Of a stretch of DNA of 64,000 nucleotides, positions 17,062 to 25,154 are shown piece by piece. The translations under genes and the position numbers were made by a program. The notes beneath the pieces were generated by a model that was given only the letters and a program-made list of their open reading frames with translations, searched no databases and had not been told where the DNA came from. Positions within the stretch are counted from its first letter, which is position 1. Every line of letters begins with the position of its first letter. Where the stretch lies: assembly GCA_030824965.1 (NCBI GenBank), contig JAPJQV010000003.1:248001-312000 (forward strand). Reading direction: 5' to 3'. Source of the stretch: Micavibrio sp. GTDB taxonomy: Bacteria > Pseudomonadota > Alphaproteobacteria > Micavibrionales > Micavibrionaceae.

Positions 17062-17694
17062 CTAGGAAAATACTGGCGCGGGAATATCCATCAATGCTTC
17101 GAACCGGATACCGCTTTCTGTTTTGACCGGAATAATGCCTAAATCCGGCAAGGTCATATTTCTCATCTCCGAAACCGTAAAATCCCCGAGTTTCCTGCCG
17201 CCATTTTGTTCGCGGAAATATCGGCTCAGGCTTTGTGCACGTATAATGGCACATTCACGTTCATGAGGTGTCAGGTCGTGCGGGGTCAGGAAAAACTCCA
17301 ATTTCTCGGCGGCTTTCAGAAACGAAACATCGCCTGTTTCCGTGTGACGATTTTTATATGTTTCGATTTCCTGGCGAAGGGAGTTTCTTCCATTATCGGC
17401 ATAGGCTTTGCCGATTGCGTCCATTTCCGGATCCGGCTCAAGACGAACAAGGCGGTCATTTTCAATTTTTGAAACCTGCAATGATACTGGAAGCATATAA
17501 TATTCCATGATGCCGCTCCGTCTTTCATTCGCTCCTGTAGGAAGCGTGGCATCAGCTAGAATATGCATCAGGTCATGAATGAAATATTTAGGCAAGTGAT
17601 CGAACTGGCCGTATCCAGTCTGGCTTTGGAGCCATTTAACCGCATCCTGAGACGTTACAGAGCGGGCCGATTTTTCAAATATATTACTCAGCAT
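17062..17694 (-). CDS. Conserved-looking protein of unknown function between nrdA and nrdB
   Basis: 210 residues, not recognised. No signal peptide or membrane segment. An N-terminal helix-rich region holds YFIHDLMHILADATLPTG, with a His-Asp-x-x-His pair that could bind metal, and the centre has SFLKAAEKLEFFLTPHDLTPHERECA. The HDLMH motif resembles the HDxxH of COQ4-type proteins, but the surrounding sequence does not persuade. It lies between the nrdA terminator and the riboswitch region and so appears to be its own unit; whether it is functionally tied to nucleotide reduction is unknown. Confidence 0.65.
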   Translation of the reverse strand: MLSNIFEKSARSVTSQDAVKWLQSQTGYGQFDHLPKYFIHDLMHILADATLPTGANERRSGIMEYYMLPVSLQVSKIENDRLVRLEPDPEMDAIGKAYADNGRNSLRQEIETYKNRHTETGDVSFLKAAEKLEFFLTPHDLTPHERECAIIRAQSLSRYFREQNGGRKLGDFTVSEMRNMTLPDLGIIPVKTESGIRFEALMDIPAPVFS

Positions 17695-17731
17695 AAGCGA
17701 CAGCTATCACACTGATTTCAAGCCAGGCAAG

Positions 17732-17767
17732 AAAAAACCGGGCCAGAAGGGGAACTGGACCCGGTTT
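17732..17767. terminator. Terminator downstream of nrdA
   Basis: Imperfect hairpin AAACCGGGCCAG / CTGGACCCGGTTT (one bulged base) with A-run on the left, giving a T-run after the stem on the minus strand. Confidence 0.8.
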
Positions 17768-17832
17768 CTCTTTAACTCAGTTACTCATCAACCCAAGAAC
17801 AACTCATAAACGCAATGACGCAGTGAAGCTGT

Positions 17833-19659
17833 TTATTGGCAAGCCAGGCACTCTTCGTAATTCTTAGGTTCGTTGAGTGACAACTGCTCGCCGTCATTGG
17901 CCACTTTCTTGGCTTTCGCCCAGGAAGCTGCGGATTCTGCACGCTGGATCGATTTCGAACGGCAGTAGTAAAGCGATTTCACGCCTTTTTTCCATGCTTC
18001 GAAGTGAATGCCGTGCAGGTCGGCTTTGTGAACATTGGCTGGCAGGAAGACGTTCAGGCTTTGGGCCTGGCAAACGAAAGGTGTTCTGTCTGCAGCATGT
18101 TCAACCAGCCAGCGCTGATCAAGTTCGAACGCTGTACGGAATACCATTTTCTCATCGTCTGACAGGAAGTCCAGATGCTGAACGGAACCCTCGGCTGTAT
18201 AGATAGAAGACCATGTATCTTCATCATTAAAGCCTTTTTCGATCAGGAGTTTCTCCAGATACGGGCTCTTGACCGGGAAAGAACCGGACAATGTTTTATG
18301 CGTGTAAGCATTCGCCGCAACCGGTTCGATACCCGGAGAGGCGCCGCCGCAGATGATAGAAATCGATGCCGTTGGGGCAATTGCCATCTTATTAGAGAAG
18401 CGCTCCATCACGCCGTAATCCGCCGCATCTGGGCAAGCACCGCGCTCATGGGCGAGCTTAACGGATGCATCATCGGCCTGACGTTTGATATGCTTGAACA
18501 TTTTCATGTTCCAGACTTTTGCCATGACCGATTCCATCGGAATCATTTTTGATTGCAGGAAGGAGTGGAAACCCATGACGCCAAGGCCGACCGAGCGCTC
18601 ACGCATCGCGGCGTATTTTGCACGCTTCATGGAATCGGGTGCTTTATTGATGAAATCGGAAAGCACGTTATCAAGGAAACGCATAATGTCTTCGATAAAA
18701 GTTGGATGATTCTGCCACTCATCGAATGTTTCAAGATTGACGGAAGACAGGCAGCAAACAGCCGTTCTGTCATTGCCCAGATGATCACGGCCTGTCGGTA
18801 AGGTAATCTCGGAGCACAGATTGGACATCTTGACGTTGAGACCCGCCATTTTGTGATGCTCAGGGATGGCATTATTTACATGGTCAATATTAACGATGTA
18901 GGGCTCGCCTGTTTCAATACGGGCGGTTAATAAACGGATCCAAAGCTCGCGGGCGCGGACTTTGCCGATAATCGCTTTATCTTTTGGAGAGCGGAGCGCC
19001 CAGTCTTCGTCGCGCTCGACGGCTTGCATAAAAGCGTCGGATACGAGAATACCATGGTGCAGGTTCAATGCTTTACGGTTCGGGTCGCCACCGGTTGGAC
19101 GGCGGATCTCGATAAATTCTTCAATTTCCGGGTGGTCGATCGGCAAATAGATCGCCGCAGAACCCCGGCGGAGAGATCCTTGGGAAATGGCCAGTGTCAA
19201 AGAATCCATGACGCGAATGAACGGGACGATACCGGAAGTTTTACCATTACGGCCAACTTTTTCGCCGATAGAGCGAACATTACCCCAGTAAGAGCCGATA
19301 CCGCCGCCGAGTGATGCCAGCCAGACATTTTCATTCCAAAGGGAGACAATATCTTCCAAAGAGTCATTGGTTTCGTTTAAAAAGCAGGAAATAGGCAGGC
19401 CGCGAGATGTGCCGCCATTGGAAAGAATAGGTGTTGCCGGCATAAACCAGAGTTTGGAAATATAGTCATAAATACGCTGGGCATGAGCGGAATCATCGCC
19501 GTAATACATAGCAACACGGGCAAAAAGATCCTGCGGACCTTCTTCCGGCAACAAATAGCGGTCTTTCAGGGTTGCGATCCCAAAGCTGGTCAGTTTTTCA
19601 TCGCGGCTGCGGTCAATCTCGACCCGATTTCCGCGTTCCATTTGTGCGACATCGAACAT
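17833..19659 (-). CDS. nrdA: Ribonucleoside-diphosphate reductase alpha subunit (class Ia)
   Basis: 608 residues; the catalytic subunit reducing ribonucleotides to deoxyribonucleotides. Seen are the redox cysteine in LPISCFLNET, the LASLGGGIGSYWGNVRS loop, the active-site NLCSEI (thiyl Cys and Glu), the second redox Cys in AVCCLSSVNL, the radical-transfer tyrosines in LYYCRS, and a C-terminal ECLACQ with the CxxC pair that exchanges with thioredoxin or glutaredoxin. The protein is about 150 residues shorter than E. coli NrdA and begins too close to the core to hold an ATP-cone, so classical dATP inhibition may be absent. NrdR-like boxes lie upstream. Confidence 0.95.
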   Translation of the reverse strand: MFDVAQMERGNRVEIDRSRDEKLTSFGIATLKDRYLLPEEGPQDLFARVAMYYGDDSAHAQRIYDYISKLWFMPATPILSNGGTSRGLPISCFLNETNDSLEDIVSLWNENVWLASLGGGIGSYWGNVRSIGEKVGRNGKTSGIVPFIRVMDSLTLAISQGSLRRGSAAIYLPIDHPEIEEFIEIRRPTGGDPNRKALNLHHGILVSDAFMQAVERDEDWALRSPKDKAIIGKVRARELWIRLLTARIETGEPYIVNIDHVNNAIPEHHKMAGLNVKMSNLCSEITLPTGRDHLGNDRTAVCCLSSVNLETFDEWQNHPTFIEDIMRFLDNVLSDFINKAPDSMKRAKYAAMRERSVGLGVMGFHSFLQSKMIPMESVMAKVWNMKMFKHIKRQADDASVKLAHERGACPDAADYGVMERFSNKMAIAPTASISIICGGASPGIEPVAANAYTHKTLSGSFPVKSPYLEKLLIEKGFNDEDTWSSIYTAEGSVQHLDFLSDDEKMVFRTAFELDQRWLVEHAADRTPFVCQAQSLNVFLPANVHKADLHGIHFEAWKKGVKSLYYCRSKSIQRAESAASWAKAKKVANDGEQLSLNEPKNYEECLACQ

Positions 19660-19756
19660 GTTCTTAAATCCCTTAAATAGGGCTCCCTGAGGTACAATTA
19701 ATATAAGTTTCTTGAGATGATTTAGTAGTTTAAGCGCAGGGCTAAATCTTTGTTAG

Positions 19757-19805
19757 ACACAACCCCTAGTGATGAACACAGCCACTAACCTACTATATCT
19801 CGTGG
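19757..19805 (-). promoter_or_regulatory. Paired NrdR-like boxes upstream of nrdA
   Basis: ACACAACCCCTAGTGA (19757-19772) and CTACTATATCTCGTGG (19790-19805) each match 11 of 16 consensus positions. The first is weak in its centre. Their start-to-start distance of 33 bases equals that at nrdB, which strengthens the assignment. Confidence 0.6.
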
Positions 19806-19880
19806 GTAACGTCCAAAAAAATGTCAAAATTTTTTAATCTTGGCAAATCGTGATTTTCAATTAATTTCTTATAACTATTT

Positions 19881-20084
19881 GATTCATTTAGTGAAAATAA
19901 TCTTTGTGTGAATCGTTGATAACTTGTTTTTGCAATCAAATTTCATGATTCCTGAAAATGACCGATTTCGAGATGGTTGAAATAAAGTTTCATCGTCGAT
20001 TTAACCCTTTGATTCAGAATGATTCTCAAAAAGAGAATCACTTTTGATCCAAATGACTTATGTAGAGATCTAACTCCTTGATTC
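19881..20084. promoter_or_regulatory. Cluster of seven GANTC sites between nrdA and pyk
   Basis: The 477-base divergent nrdA-pyk intergenic region is strongly AT-rich. GATTC/GAATC occurs at 19881, 19910, 19947, 20011, 20021, 20035 and 20080: seven in about 200 bases, where roughly one would be expected. GANTC is the CcrM methylation site of alphaproteobacteria, and gcrA, whose product acts at such sites, is in this window. Control of nrdA and/or pyk by the cell cycle is inferred. Confidence 0.65.
20020..20040. promoter_or_regulatory. 21-base palindrome upstream of pyk
   Basis: TGATTCTC, five A, GAGAATCA: a perfect eight-base inverted repeat whose arms each contain a GANTC site. It looks like a dimeric-repressor operator; the binding protein is unknown. 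Confidence 0.5.
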
Positions 20085-20136
20085 TAATTATCCCTGCTTT
20101 GTGCTAATAAACGCACTTCACAATAGAGAGTAAAAC

Positions 20137-21561
20137 ATGTCCAAAATCATCCGATCCCGCCAGACCAAAATCCTAGCCACGCTCGGTCCGGCTTCTTCAA
20201 GCCGTGAAATGATCGAAAAGCTGTTTCTGGCCGGAGTCGATGTCTTTCGTTTGAATTTCTCCCATGGTTCGCATGAAGGACACCAAAAAAACATCACCTG
20301 GATCCGCGAGATCGAAGAGCAATACGGCAAGAAAATCGGCGTCGTCGGTGACTTGCAAGGGCCGAAACTTCGAGTCGGTCGTTTCAAGGAAGGTAAGATC
20401 CAACTTGAAGCCGGAATGAGAATACGTCTCGATCTGGATGAGGCGCTCGGTGATGAAACGCGGGTTTGCCTGCCGCATCCGGAAGTAATAGCTGCTATGC
20501 CGATCGGCTCATTTATTCTACTCGATGACGGGAAAGTCCGTATGGAGATCGTCGACCGCGGCGAAGGATTTCTGATCGGCCAGATTGTTTCTGGTCGCGT
20601 GCTGTCCAACAATAAAGGCTTTAATATCCCGGGCGTTATTTTGCCGATGTCGACGCTCACGCCGAAAGACTTGATCGATATGGAAGCCGCCTTGAATATG
20701 GGTGTTGACTGGATCGCGCAGAGCTTTGTGCAAACGCCTGCCGATGTAGCGGAAGCGAAGAAACTTATCGCGGGCCGCGCTGCGCTGATGATCAAGTTGG
20801 AAAAACCTTCCGCGCTGGAGCATCTCGACGAAATGATCGCGCTGGCTGATGGCGTTATGCTGGCACGCGGTGATCTCGGTGTGGAAATTCCGCCCGAAGA
20901 AGTACCGGTCGCGCAGAAGAAAGTCGTGCGCGCCGTGCGCTATGCCGGTAAGCCCATTGTAGTAGCGACGCAAATGCTGGAGTCGATGATCGAAAGCCCG
21001 TCGCCGACGCGCGCAGAGGCGGGCGATGTGGCGACGGCCGTTTTCGACGGGACAGATGCCGTAATGCTGTCGGCTGAAACGGCGGCTGGGCAATATCCGC
21101 TCGAAGCCGTGACGATTATGGACCGTATTTGCCAGACGGTTGAGAAGAACGACCTTTACCGCTCGATCATGGATGCGGATCATCCGGTCGGAAGCCATGA
21201 CGCTGGTGATGCCATTACTGTTGCCGCTGATCAGGTGGCCTGCGATATCAAAGCGGCTTGTATTGCGACTTACACGACTTCGGGAACGACGGCGCTTCGT
21301 GCGGTGCGCCAGCGCCCGGTTATGAAGGTATTGGTGTTAACTCAAAACCTGTCAACCGCCCGGCGCCTCGCCATTTCCTATGGCGTCCATGCAGTCGAAG
21401 TTGAAGAAGTGTCGACTTTTGCCGATGCGGTTATCCTGGCGCAAAAACATGCGAAAGATCAGGGTCTGGCGGATGTCGGTCAGCGTTTTGTCATGACGGC
21501 AGGCGTTCCTTTCGGAACGCCGGGGTCGACGAATATTCTAAGAGTCGCTTGGATTGAATAA
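20137..21561 (+). CDS. pyk: Pyruvate kinase
   Basis: 474 residues; converts phosphoenolpyruvate and ADP to pyruvate and ATP in glycolysis. Motifs: RQTKILATLGPASSS at the start, VFRLNFSHG, GDLQGPKLRVG, the metal/substrate loop ALMIKLEKPSALEHLDE, ARGDLGVEIPPEEVP and the ATQMLESMIESPSPTRAE signature. The C-terminal regulatory domain is complete and ends with TPGSTNILRVAWIE. It stands alone downstream of the long AT-rich region and is followed by a convergent gene whose stop codon is adjacent. Confidence 0.96.
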   Translation: MSKIIRSRQTKILATLGPASSSREMIEKLFLAGVDVFRLNFSHGSHEGHQKNITWIREIEEQYGKKIGVVGDLQGPKLRVGRFKEGKIQLEAGMRIRLDLDEALGDETRVCLPHPEVIAAMPIGSFILLDDGKVRMEIVDRGEGFLIGQIVSGRVLSNNKGFNIPGVILPMSTLTPKDLIDMEAALNMGVDWIAQSFVQTPADVAEAKKLIAGRAALMIKLEKPSALEHLDEMIALADGVMLARGDLGVEIPPEEVPVAQKKVVRAVRYAGKPIVVATQMLESMIESPSPTRAEAGDVATAVFDGTDAVMLSAETAAGQYPLEAVTIMDRICQTVEKNDLYRSIMDADHPVGSHDAGDAITVAADQVACDIKAACIATYTTSGTTALRAVRQRPVMKVLVLTQNLSTARRLAISYGVHAVEVEEVSTFADAVILAQKHAKDQGLADVGQRFVMTAGVPFGTPGSTNILRVAWIE

Positions 21562-22473
21562 TTAGCGAGATGCCACGAGCGTACCGCGATTTGGCGTATG
21601 CAGCCACCATGACGAGCGGTTGATCGAGAAGATCGGTTTGTAATGTGCGATATCGCTTTGCGCCTTGACGGTTTTGATTTGGTTGTCGAGAACGACTGGG
21701 CCGTTATCCGTATAAACGATCAGGATCGCATGCGGGATGTTCTTCTGTAGATCCTTGACGATAGCAATTCTCATACGGTTATCCGGCACGCCGAGGGCGC
21801 GAAGGGAAGCATATTTGGCAATCGCGAAATCCTCGCAATCGCCGCCACGGGTAAAGAATTCGACAGGCGTTGCCCAGTAATCCGATTTACCCCAGTTTTT
21901 GTTATCATTGATATAGGGAACCTTATTCGCCATGGCATTTACCCGGTGAACCATCGTCTCCAGCGGTAGGCCGCGCATGGCTTCAAGATCGGACTTCCAT
22001 TTTTTTAAAGTTTCGGCGGAGCCCGGCTTTTTCATTTGACCGTCAAATCGGGCGAACATCGTGCCCCATTTCGTGAAGGCGGAAAGATCCGAGGATTTCT
22101 TTTCCGACGAGCCGAACAAATCCGGATAGGAAGCAATGGAGCTGATCGGCGCCGATGAGAATGAAATGTTTTGTGCATCTTTGGCATGGGCGGTTTTTAC
22201 CTGAAAAGCTGACGCCGCGATCATAACGGTCACGACAGTCGCCAAAGAGCGCAACGCCCATTGGGTTGCGATGGCAGAAGCGATATCGCTTCTGGTCACA
22301 TAACCGTGCTGGATGAGAATTTTGCCAAGCGGCATTCTTTGTTCGTGTTGGCTGGATAAAGCGGCTTTGAGCTGCAGAGGCGACAGGCGCCCGCGCATGA
22401 CGAGAACTTCGCCCAGACGATTGCGTTCGAGATTGTTTTTTATTCTTCCGAGTATGCCCGTGCTGTGACCCAT
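21562..22473 (-). CDS. MshEN-like c-di-GMP domain fused to LapG-like cysteine protease
   Basis: 303 residues. Residues 19-71 contain two 24-residue motifs (RLGEVLVMRG...Q42 and PLGKILIQHG...Q71) separated by exactly five residues, the layout of MshEN/GspE-N domains that bind cyclic di-GMP. A hydrophobic segment (about 74-90) ending in AHA follows and could be a membrane anchor or a signal sequence. The rest is a bacterial transglutaminase-like cysteine proteinase of the LapG type, with GGDCEDFAIAKY (Cys213), IPHAILIV (His248) and VVLDNQ (Asp263). LapG cleaves surface adhesins when c-di-GMP falls; normally LapD senses the nucleotide. Here sensor and protease seem to be one chain. The inference depends on the start at 22473 being used. 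Confidence 0.85.
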   Translation of the reverse strand: MGHSTGILGRIKNNLERNRLGEVLVMRGRLSPLQLKAALSSQHEQRMPLGKILIQHGYVTRSDIASAIATQWALRSLATVVTVMIAASAFQVKTAHAKDAQNISFSSAPISSIASYPDLFGSSEKKSSDLSAFTKWGTMFARFDGQMKKPGSAETLKKWKSDLEAMRGLPLETMVHRVNAMANKVPYINDNKNWGKSDYWATPVEFFTRGGDCEDFAIAKYASLRALGVPDNRMRIAIVKDLQKNIPHAILIVYTDNGPVVLDNQIKTVKAQSDIAHYKPIFSINRSSWWLHTPNRGTLVASR

Positions 22474-22622
22474 ATATACACCAAATCCTTTAGGATTATC
22501 TTTTGCTTAACACCTATTAGACCTGACAAAAGTTGACAAAGTCTAAACGCCATGCGAACTAAACACATATAATATCCGCGTATTCGACAGGCTTTATTAG
22601 GGTTTCGTTAAGGATTGCTATC

Positions 22623-24065
22623 ATGGATTTCTCTTCCAAAAATTTTAGGGATATACGTGTCGTCGTAATGGGCGATATCATGCTTGACCGCTATATCCAT
22701 GGTGATGTCACGCGCATCTCCCCGGAAGGACCGTTTCCGGTTCTGTCCGTCAAACGTGAGAATGACAGTCTGGGAGGAGCAGGCAATGTATTCGCCAATC
22801 TAAGGGCGCTGGGCATAGATGCGCGAATTATCGGCGCGGTTGGACAGGATGAAGCGGCAAATATCGTTCGCAGTCTTTGCGGTCCAGGGGCGGAACTTAT
22901 CGATGTCAGCGATCGCCCGACGATCCAGAAAATCCGCTTCATTGGAAACGGGCAACAAATGATGCGGGCTGATCACGAAATGACTGCGCCATTGTCGAGC
23001 GCAGATCAAGAGAGGCTGATAGAAAAAGCGATAAACGAGATCCGTTTCGCCAAAGCCCTGATCCTCTCTGATTACAACAAAGGCTGTTTGACGAGAAATG
23101 TCCTGACGCAGATGATTGATGAAGCGAAAAAACTCGGTATTCCTGTTCTCGTTGATCCAAAAGGCAAGGATTATACGATTTATAAAGGCGCCGATGTTGT
23201 TACGCCCAACCGCAAGGAATTGGCCGAGAGTACAGATGTCACATCTTTGGCAAGTGATACCGATATTGCGCAAGCTGCAAAAAAGCTCCTCGAGATCAGT
23301 GGCATTAAAGCCATCGTTGCCACGCGTTCCGAAGACGGTATGACAATCCTTGAGAATAAGGATGCCGAGCCGTTTCATTTGAAAACTCAGGCGCGTGAAG
23401 TCGCAGACGTGTCAGGTGCCGGCGACACGGTGATTGCGACATTGGCGGCAGGACTGGCGGCAGGATTGAATTTGAGGGAGGCGGCAACGCTTGCCAATAA
23501 AGCTGCCGGCATTGCCGTTTCAAAAGCAGGCGCTCATGCGGTGACGGCAGAAGAATTGTTCGAACACAACATCGGTTCCGAAGCTTATGCAAGCTGGGAC
23601 ATTGTAAGAGAACAGGTAAGCGCGTGGAAGAAACAGGGATTGAAAGTCGGCTTTACAAATGGCTGTTTCGATATACTGCATGCCGGGCATGTGACCTATC
23701 TGAAAGAAGCTGCGGGATATTGCGACCGTCTGGTTCTTGGACTGAACCATGACAAATCGGTCAGTATTCTGAAAGGTCCTGAAAGGCCAGTGAATGCGGA
23801 AGGTGATCGCGCAACCGTTATGGCGGCGCTTGGCTCGGTCGATATAGTCGTTCTGTTCGGCGCGGAAAAAGCAGGCGATGACAATACGCCTATAGAACTG
23901 ATTAAATATATCGAACCCGATATTTTCTTCAAAGGCGGAGATTACACGGAAGAAGAATTGCCGGAAGCGAAAATCGTTCGCTCCTATGGCGGGGAGATAA
24001 AGATCATGGGCATAGTAGACGGCCGCAGCACGACAAATATCATAAAGAAAATATCTCTCACCTAA
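22623..24065 (+). CDS. hldE: Bifunctional heptose-7-phosphate kinase / heptose-1-phosphate adenylyltransferase
   Basis: 480 residues, similar in length to E. coli HldE (RfaE). It makes ADP-heptose for the lipopolysaccharide inner core. The N-terminal ribokinase-like domain shows VVVMGDIMLDRYIHGDVTRISPEGP, LGGAGNVFANL and the catalytic VSGAGDTVIATLAAG; the C-terminal cytidylyltransferase domain begins near residue 335 with VGFTNGCFDILHAGHVTYL and holds GRSTTNII. An AGGA ribosome site precedes the ATG. This indicates a heptose-containing LPS. Confidence 0.95.
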   Translation: MDFSSKNFRDIRVVVMGDIMLDRYIHGDVTRISPEGPFPVLSVKRENDSLGGAGNVFANLRALGIDARIIGAVGQDEAANIVRSLCGPGAELIDVSDRPTIQKIRFIGNGQQMMRADHEMTAPLSSADQERLIEKAINEIRFAKALILSDYNKGCLTRNVLTQMIDEAKKLGIPVLVDPKGKDYTIYKGADVVTPNRKELAESTDVTSLASDTDIAQAAKKLLEISGIKAIVATRSEDGMTILENKDAEPFHLKTQAREVADVSGAGDTVIATLAAGLAAGLNLREAATLANKAAGIAVSKAGAHAVTAEELFEHNIGSEAYASWDIVREQVSAWKKQGLKVGFTNGCFDILHAGHVTYLKEAAGYCDRLVLGLNHDKSVSILKGPERPVNAEGDRATVMAALGSVDIVVLFGAEKAGDDNTPIELIKYIEPDIFFKGGDYTEEELPEAKIVRSYGGEIKIMGIVDGRSTTNIIKKISLT

Positions 24066-24077
24066 GCTTTTGATAAA

Positions 24078-24124
24078 TATCAATATATAGAATTTATTCA
24101 TTATATAAACACAATATGTTGTGT
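24078..24124 (+). promoter_or_regulatory. Paired NrdR-like boxes upstream of a 62-residue ORF
   Basis: ACACAATATGTTGTGT at 24109-24124 matches the NrdR consensus at 15 of 16 positions, the best site in the window. A second site, TATCAATATATAGAAT (24078-24093), keeps the conserved core; starts are 31 bases apart, three helical turns. A sigma-70-type promoter begins seven bases downstream. Confidence 0.8.
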
Positions 24125-24130
24125 TTTAGA

Positions 24131-24159
24131 TTGACACCTCGTTTCCAATTAAGAATAAT
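24131..24159 (+). promoter_or_regulatory. Sigma-70-type promoter
   Basis: TTGACA (24131-24136), 17-base spacer, AATAAT (24154-24159). Nearly consensus; expected start of transcription near 24166, about 50 bases before the small ORF. Confidence 0.75.
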
Positions 24160-24218
24160 TCTCAAATAACATCTTCGATTCCCTTCGAAAATTTAGAAAA
24201 AAAACAGCGAGGCATATA

Positions 24219-24407
24219 ATGATTCCAGAACTTGTTCAGGTAGAAACCTATTTTGGCCGCAGCGCCGCTGTTTTAAGCCTTGAAGAACTGGTCGGAAAAT
24301 TTGGCGGGGTCGAGGTTGGTCAAGCGCTTCAGCAACAATTTCTCGAACTACGTTGCCTGCCTTGTCGTACCTATGCCGTGCTGACAGATAAGGCGCGCCA
24401 AAATTAA
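24219..24407 (+). CDS. Small protein with possible winged-helix fold, NrdR-box controlled
   Basis: 62 residues, not recognised. The pattern SLEELVGKFGGVEVGQALQQQFLELR ... YAVLTDKAR resembles the recognition helix and wing end of MarR/PadR-like winged helices, and a CLPC pair lies at residues 46-49. It has a plausible GCGAGG ribosome site. A near-consensus promoter and a paired NrdR operator stand directly upstream, which argues strongly that the ORF is expressed and belongs to the ribonucleotide reductase regulon. Possible jobs (regulator, small inhibitor or redox partner of the reductase) are guesses. Confidence 0.7.
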   Translation: MIPELVQVETYFGRSAAVLSLEELVGKFGGVEVGQALQQQFLELRCLPCRTYAVLTDKARQN

Positions 24408-24427
24408 ATACGGCTTTATAGAATACG

Positions 24428-24453
24428 GAGATCCCTGCTTTCGCAGGAATGAC
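24428..24453. repeat. REP-like palindromic element
   Basis: GAGATCCCTGC, TTTC, GCAGGAATGAC: a short stem-loop resembling the intergenic palindromes of the GGATCCC...GGGATGAC type seen in many alphaproteobacterial genomes. Only one copy is in the window, so repetition is assumed from memory. Confidence 0.4.
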
Positions 24454-24494
24454 AAAAAAGGTACACTCTTTAAAATTTTCTTCAGGGGTTGCCT

Positions 24495-25154
24495 ATGATT
24501 CGCCGTTTATCCATTCCATTTCTTGCTGTGTTGCTGACATCCTGCGGCGTTATTCCTACGCAGTATATGGCCAATGGTTATCGTTATCATGACGATACGC
24601 CTCTCTCTTCTCCTGCGCCGTCGCGCCCTTGGCTGGATGAGGCTGAAGATCCGAGTATCGAGAATCTGGCTGATAATACGGCGGCATGGCAAGGCGCTGT
24701 CTATGAACTTATCAATCCGTTGCCGTCTGCGCTGCCGCCATCATCTGGCCCGGTGACTTTGGTAACAACGCCACCAGCCTATATCGGCGATAAACCTTTC
24801 GATCATTATCTGCGTCAGGGTTTGATCAGCTATGGCTATCGCGTTAATCCGGCGCCGTCTGATGCCGGAGCCGTCCTTGTCTATAACGCAACACCGATTA
24901 CGAACAAGGACGCGCTGAAGAAAGCCCAAGCCAAATACGGCAAGGATGCCATCAATCCAAAAAATACCAAGGGTGTTTATTATCTGACGCTGGAAATTAA
25001 ATCAGCCGATGGCAAGAAAACGACATGGGAGCAATCATCCCTCGCCGTCATTCCGTACGACAAGACCGAGTATATGAGAATGCCGGGTTTGAGTTATGTG
25101 CCGAGCCAGAAGCCGTCAGCCGCGAAGAAACCGGTTTACGAAACGCGCGATTAA
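24495..25154 (+). CDS. Predicted lipoprotein of unknown function
   Basis: 219 residues from the ATG at 24495, preceded by AGGGG. The N-terminus MIRRLSIPFLAVLLTSCG is a lipoprotein signal with lipobox LTSC (Cys17). A proline/serine-rich linker is followed by a domain starting near VTLVTTPPAYIGDKPFDHYLRQGLISYGYRV, which recalls TrbH/FlgO-like outer-membrane lipoproteins, though too weakly to name. The stop codon is adjacent to that of the convergent pseudopilin-like gene. Confidence 0.75.
   Translation: MIRRLSIPFLAVLLTSCGVIPTQYMANGYRYHDDTPLSSPAPSRPWLDEAEDPSIENLADNTAAWQGAVYELINPLPSALPPSSGPVTLVTTPPAYIGDKPFDHYLRQGLISYGYRVNPAPSDAGAVLVYNATPITNKDALKKAQAKYGKDAINPKNTKGVYYLTLEIKSADGKKTTWEQSSLAVIPYDKTEYMRMPGLSYVPSQKPSAAKKPVYETRD

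Noticed and set aside
17580..17694. COQ4-like identity for the gene between nrdA and nrdB
   Set aside because: Only the HDxxH pentad is similar; flanking residues and length do not fit convincingly.
20020..20040. Fur or Irr operator for the 21-base palindrome
   Set aside because: The sequence matches neither the Fur nor the ICE consensus well, so no regulator is named.
19800..20136. Possible chromosomal replication origin (AT-rich, GANTC-dense)
   Set aside because: No DnaA box of good quality and no origin-type neighbours (hemE, dnaA, parAB) were found; promoter control explains the sites better.
24428..24453. Terminator of the 62-residue ORF
   Set aside because: The stem is short and no T-run follows on the plus strand; a REP-like repeat is more likely.
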